Source: Acidobacteriota bacterium (GTDB taxonomy: Bacteria > Acidobacteriota > Holophagae > Holophagales > Holophagaceae). Taken from it: a stretch of 17,640 bases of DNA. Made by a program: the position numbers and the translations under genes. Location: positions 1-17,640 of the forward strand of contig JAJYBX010000006.1 in the NCBI GenBank assembly GCA_021778785.1, read 5' to 3'. The notes under the pieces are model-generated. The model worked only from the letters and a program-made list of their open reading frames with translations, did no database searches and was not told the origin of the DNA. Below are positions 16,075-17,640 of this stretch, one piece after another; the first letter of the stretch is position 1; each line of letters begins with the position of its first letter.

Positions 16075-17640
16075 GGCCGGCTCCGGTCGAACCCGGGGCC
16101 GAAGGCCGTGGCGCCGGCCTCCGCCTCGGTGGCGTGGGCCCGGAAGAGCCCGAAGAGCTCCCGGCCCGATCCGTGGGCGCGGCCCGGGCCGGGCGGTGGC
16201 GCGGCAGGGCGCAGGGCCCATTCCGCTGGATCCACCTTCACCTCCAGCCGGCCCTGCTCGGCGTCCAGTTCGATGAGATCCCCGTCCCGGAGCTTGGCGA
16301 GGGGACCGCCCGCCAGGGCCTCGGGCGAAGCGTGGATGGCGGCGGGCACCCGGCCGGAGGCGCCGGACATGCGGCCGTCCGTGACCAGGGCCACCTTGAA
16401 GCCGCGGTCCTGGAGGTTCGCCAGGGGCGGCGTGAGCTGGTGGAGCTCGGGCATGCCGTTGGCCCGGGGGCCCTGGAAACGCACCACGGCCACCAGGTCG
16501 CCCGTGAGCTCGCCGGCGCGGTAGGCGGCCTGCAGGGCCTCCTGGCTCTCGAAGACCCGGGCCGGGGCGATGAGGTGGCGGTGCTCCGGCTTCACGGCGG
16601 ACACCTTGATGACCGAGCGGCCCAGGTTGCCCGTGAGCAGCCGCAGGCCGCCGTTGGGGGCGAAGGGCCTCGCCGCGGGCCGGAGGATGCCCTCGTCTCC
16701 GCTGAGAGCGGGGGCCTCGCGCCACCGGAGCCCGTCGGGTCCGAGCTCCGGCGCCCGGGTGTAGGCCCGCAGGCCGGGGCCGGCCACGGTGAGCACGTCC
16801 TCGTGGAGGAGGCCGGCATCCAGCAGTTCGCAGATGAGGAAGCCCATGCCGCCGGCGGCGTGGAAGGCGTTCACGTCCGCCGAGCCGTTCGGATAGACCC
16901 GCGCCAGCAGGGGCACGTGGGCGGACAGCTCGTCGAAGTCGCTCCAGTCGATGCGGATGCCTGAGGCCCGGGCGATGGCCACCAGGTGCAGGGTGTGGTT
17001 GGTGGATCCGCCCGTGGCCAGGAGGCCGACCATCCCGTTCACCAGGGCGCGCTCGTCCACCACCAGGCCCAGGGGCGTGTGGTCGGGGGCGCCCGCCACC
17101 AGGGCCACGGCCCGCGTCGCGGCCTGGCGCGTGAGGGCCTCGCGCAGGGGGCTGCCCGCGGGCACGAAGGCGGAGCCGGGCAGGTGCAGGCCCATGACCT
17201 CCATCAGCATCTGGTTGCTGTTGGCGGTCCCGTAGAAGGTGCAGGTGCCGGGTGCCGAATAGGAGGCCGCCTCCGCCGCCAGGAGCTCCTCCCGGCTGGC
17301 CTGGCCTGCGGCGGCGCGCTGCCGGACCTTGGCCTTCTCCTCGTTGGGGATGCCGCTGGGCATGGGGCCGCCGGGCACGAAGACCACGGGCAGGTGCCCG
17401 AACTGCAGGGCCCCGATGAGCAGGCCCGGCACGATCTTGTCGCAGACGCCCAGGCACAGCGCGGCGTCGAAGACGTTGTGGGAGAGCGCCACCGCGGTGG
17501 CCATGGCGATGACGTCCCGCGAGAAGAGGGACAGCTCCATGCCCGGCTGGCCCTGGGTGATGCCGTCGCACATGGCGGGGACGCCTCCCGCCACCTGGGC
17601 CGTGGCCCCGGCCGCGCGGGCCGCGGCCTTGATCCAGGCC
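16071..17640 (-). CDS. edd: 6-phosphogluconate dehydratase (5' end outside window)
   Basis: This is the iron-sulfur dehydratase of the Entner-Doudoroff pathway, converting 6-phosphogluconate to KDPG. About 522 C-terminal residues are visible and the frame runs on past the window edge; E. coli Edd has 603 residues, so roughly 100 N-terminal residues are missing. Family signatures are [20 protein letters not shown] near the visible N-terminus and [12 protein letters not shown] nearer the C-terminus (around 16350-16390). The Cys of MCDG and the Cys of [16 protein letters not shown] are two of the expected cluster ligands; the third would be outside the window. Similarity to Edd is clearer than to the related dihydroxy-acid dehydratase IlvD, because TFYGTAN and NGMPELH read as Edd, and eda follows at once. 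A GTG at 17594 is internal to the conserved region and is not the start. Confidence 0.95.
   Translation of the reverse strand, partial: AWIKAAARAAGATAQVAGGVPAMCDGITQGQPGMELSLFSRDVIAMATAVALSHNVFDAALCLGVCDKIVPGLLIGALQFGHLPVVFVPGGPMPSGIPNEEKAKVRQRAAAGQASREELLAAEAASYSAPGTCTFYGTANSNQMLMEVMGLHLPGSAFVPAGSPLREALTRQAATRAVALVAGAPDHTPLGLVVDERALVNGMVGLLATGGSTNHTLHLVAIARASGIRIDWSDFDELSAHVPLLARVYPNGSADVNAFHAAGGMGFLICELLDAGLLHEDVLTVAGPGLRAYTRAPELGPDGLRWREAPALSGDEGILRPAARPFAPNGGLRLLTGNLGRSVIKVSAVKPEHRHLIAPARVFESQEALQAAYRAGELTGDLVAVVRFQGPRANGMPELHQLTPPLANLQDRGFKVALVTDGRMSGASGRVPAAIHASPEALAGGPLAKLRDGDLIELDAEQGRLEVKVDPAEWALRPAAPPPGPGRAHGSGRELFGLFRAHATEAEAGATAFGPGFDRSRP

Overview
The window is a high-GC, densely coding bacterial chromosome segment. 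It holds nine genes on the plus strand (1-12777) for uptake and breakdown of malto-oligosaccharides and branched alpha-glucans, and four genes on the minus strand (12778-17640) dominated by the Entner-Doudoroff pathway. The signal peptides, a lipoprotein, and a MalE/MalF/MalG/MalK set with a large MalF periplasmic domain point to a Gram-negative (diderm) organism. Composition, operon style and the short interspersed repeat near 14374-14400 make me lean towards Acidobacteriota of the Holophagae/Geothrix type, but this is a guess from memory and not proven by the sequence. No rRNA, tRNA, CRISPR array, transposase or phage gene was seen.

Plus strand, in order: a GH13 alpha-amylase-family enzyme whose 5' end lies outside the window; malK (ATPase); malE (maltodextrin-binding protein); malF and malG (permeases); a small exported protein that is essentially one CBM41 pullulanase-type starch-binding domain; a MalS-like exported alpha-amylase; a short alpha-glucan phosphorylase (GT35); and a type I pullulanase lipoprotein. 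All gaps are 12-78 nt, so this reads as one operon with its promoter upstream of the window. The inferred flow is: pullulanase debranches at the cell surface, MalS and perhaps the first GH13 enzyme shorten chains, MalE-MalFGK2 imports maltodextrins, and the phosphorylase releases glucose-1-phosphate. No 4-alpha-glucanotransferase (malQ), maltoporin, phosphoglucomutase or regulator is present in the window.

Minus strand, read right to left: edd (6-phosphogluconate dehydratase, 5' end outside the window), eda (KDPG aldolase), gapA (GAPDH), and an exported AGE-superfamily (N-acylglucosamine 2-epimerase-like) protein. edd and eda overlap by 4 nt and eda-gapA are 24 nt apart. This set would carry glucose from maltodextrins through KDPG to glyceraldehyde-3-phosphate and on to 1,3-bisphosphoglycerate. 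The two gene blocks converge with no spacer: the stop codons of the pullulanase and AGE-like genes abut in TGATCA.

The points most worth a second look are a free-standing CBM41 gene in an operon whose pullulanase lacks that domain; strong stem-loops without T tracts in several intergenic gaps, including a 17-bp GCAA-capped hairpin at the malE-malF junction, where E. coli has mRNA-stabilising REP elements; the zero-gap convergent junction; and an AGE-like protein with Lys in place of the usual Glu of the Gly-His-x-x-Glu motif.
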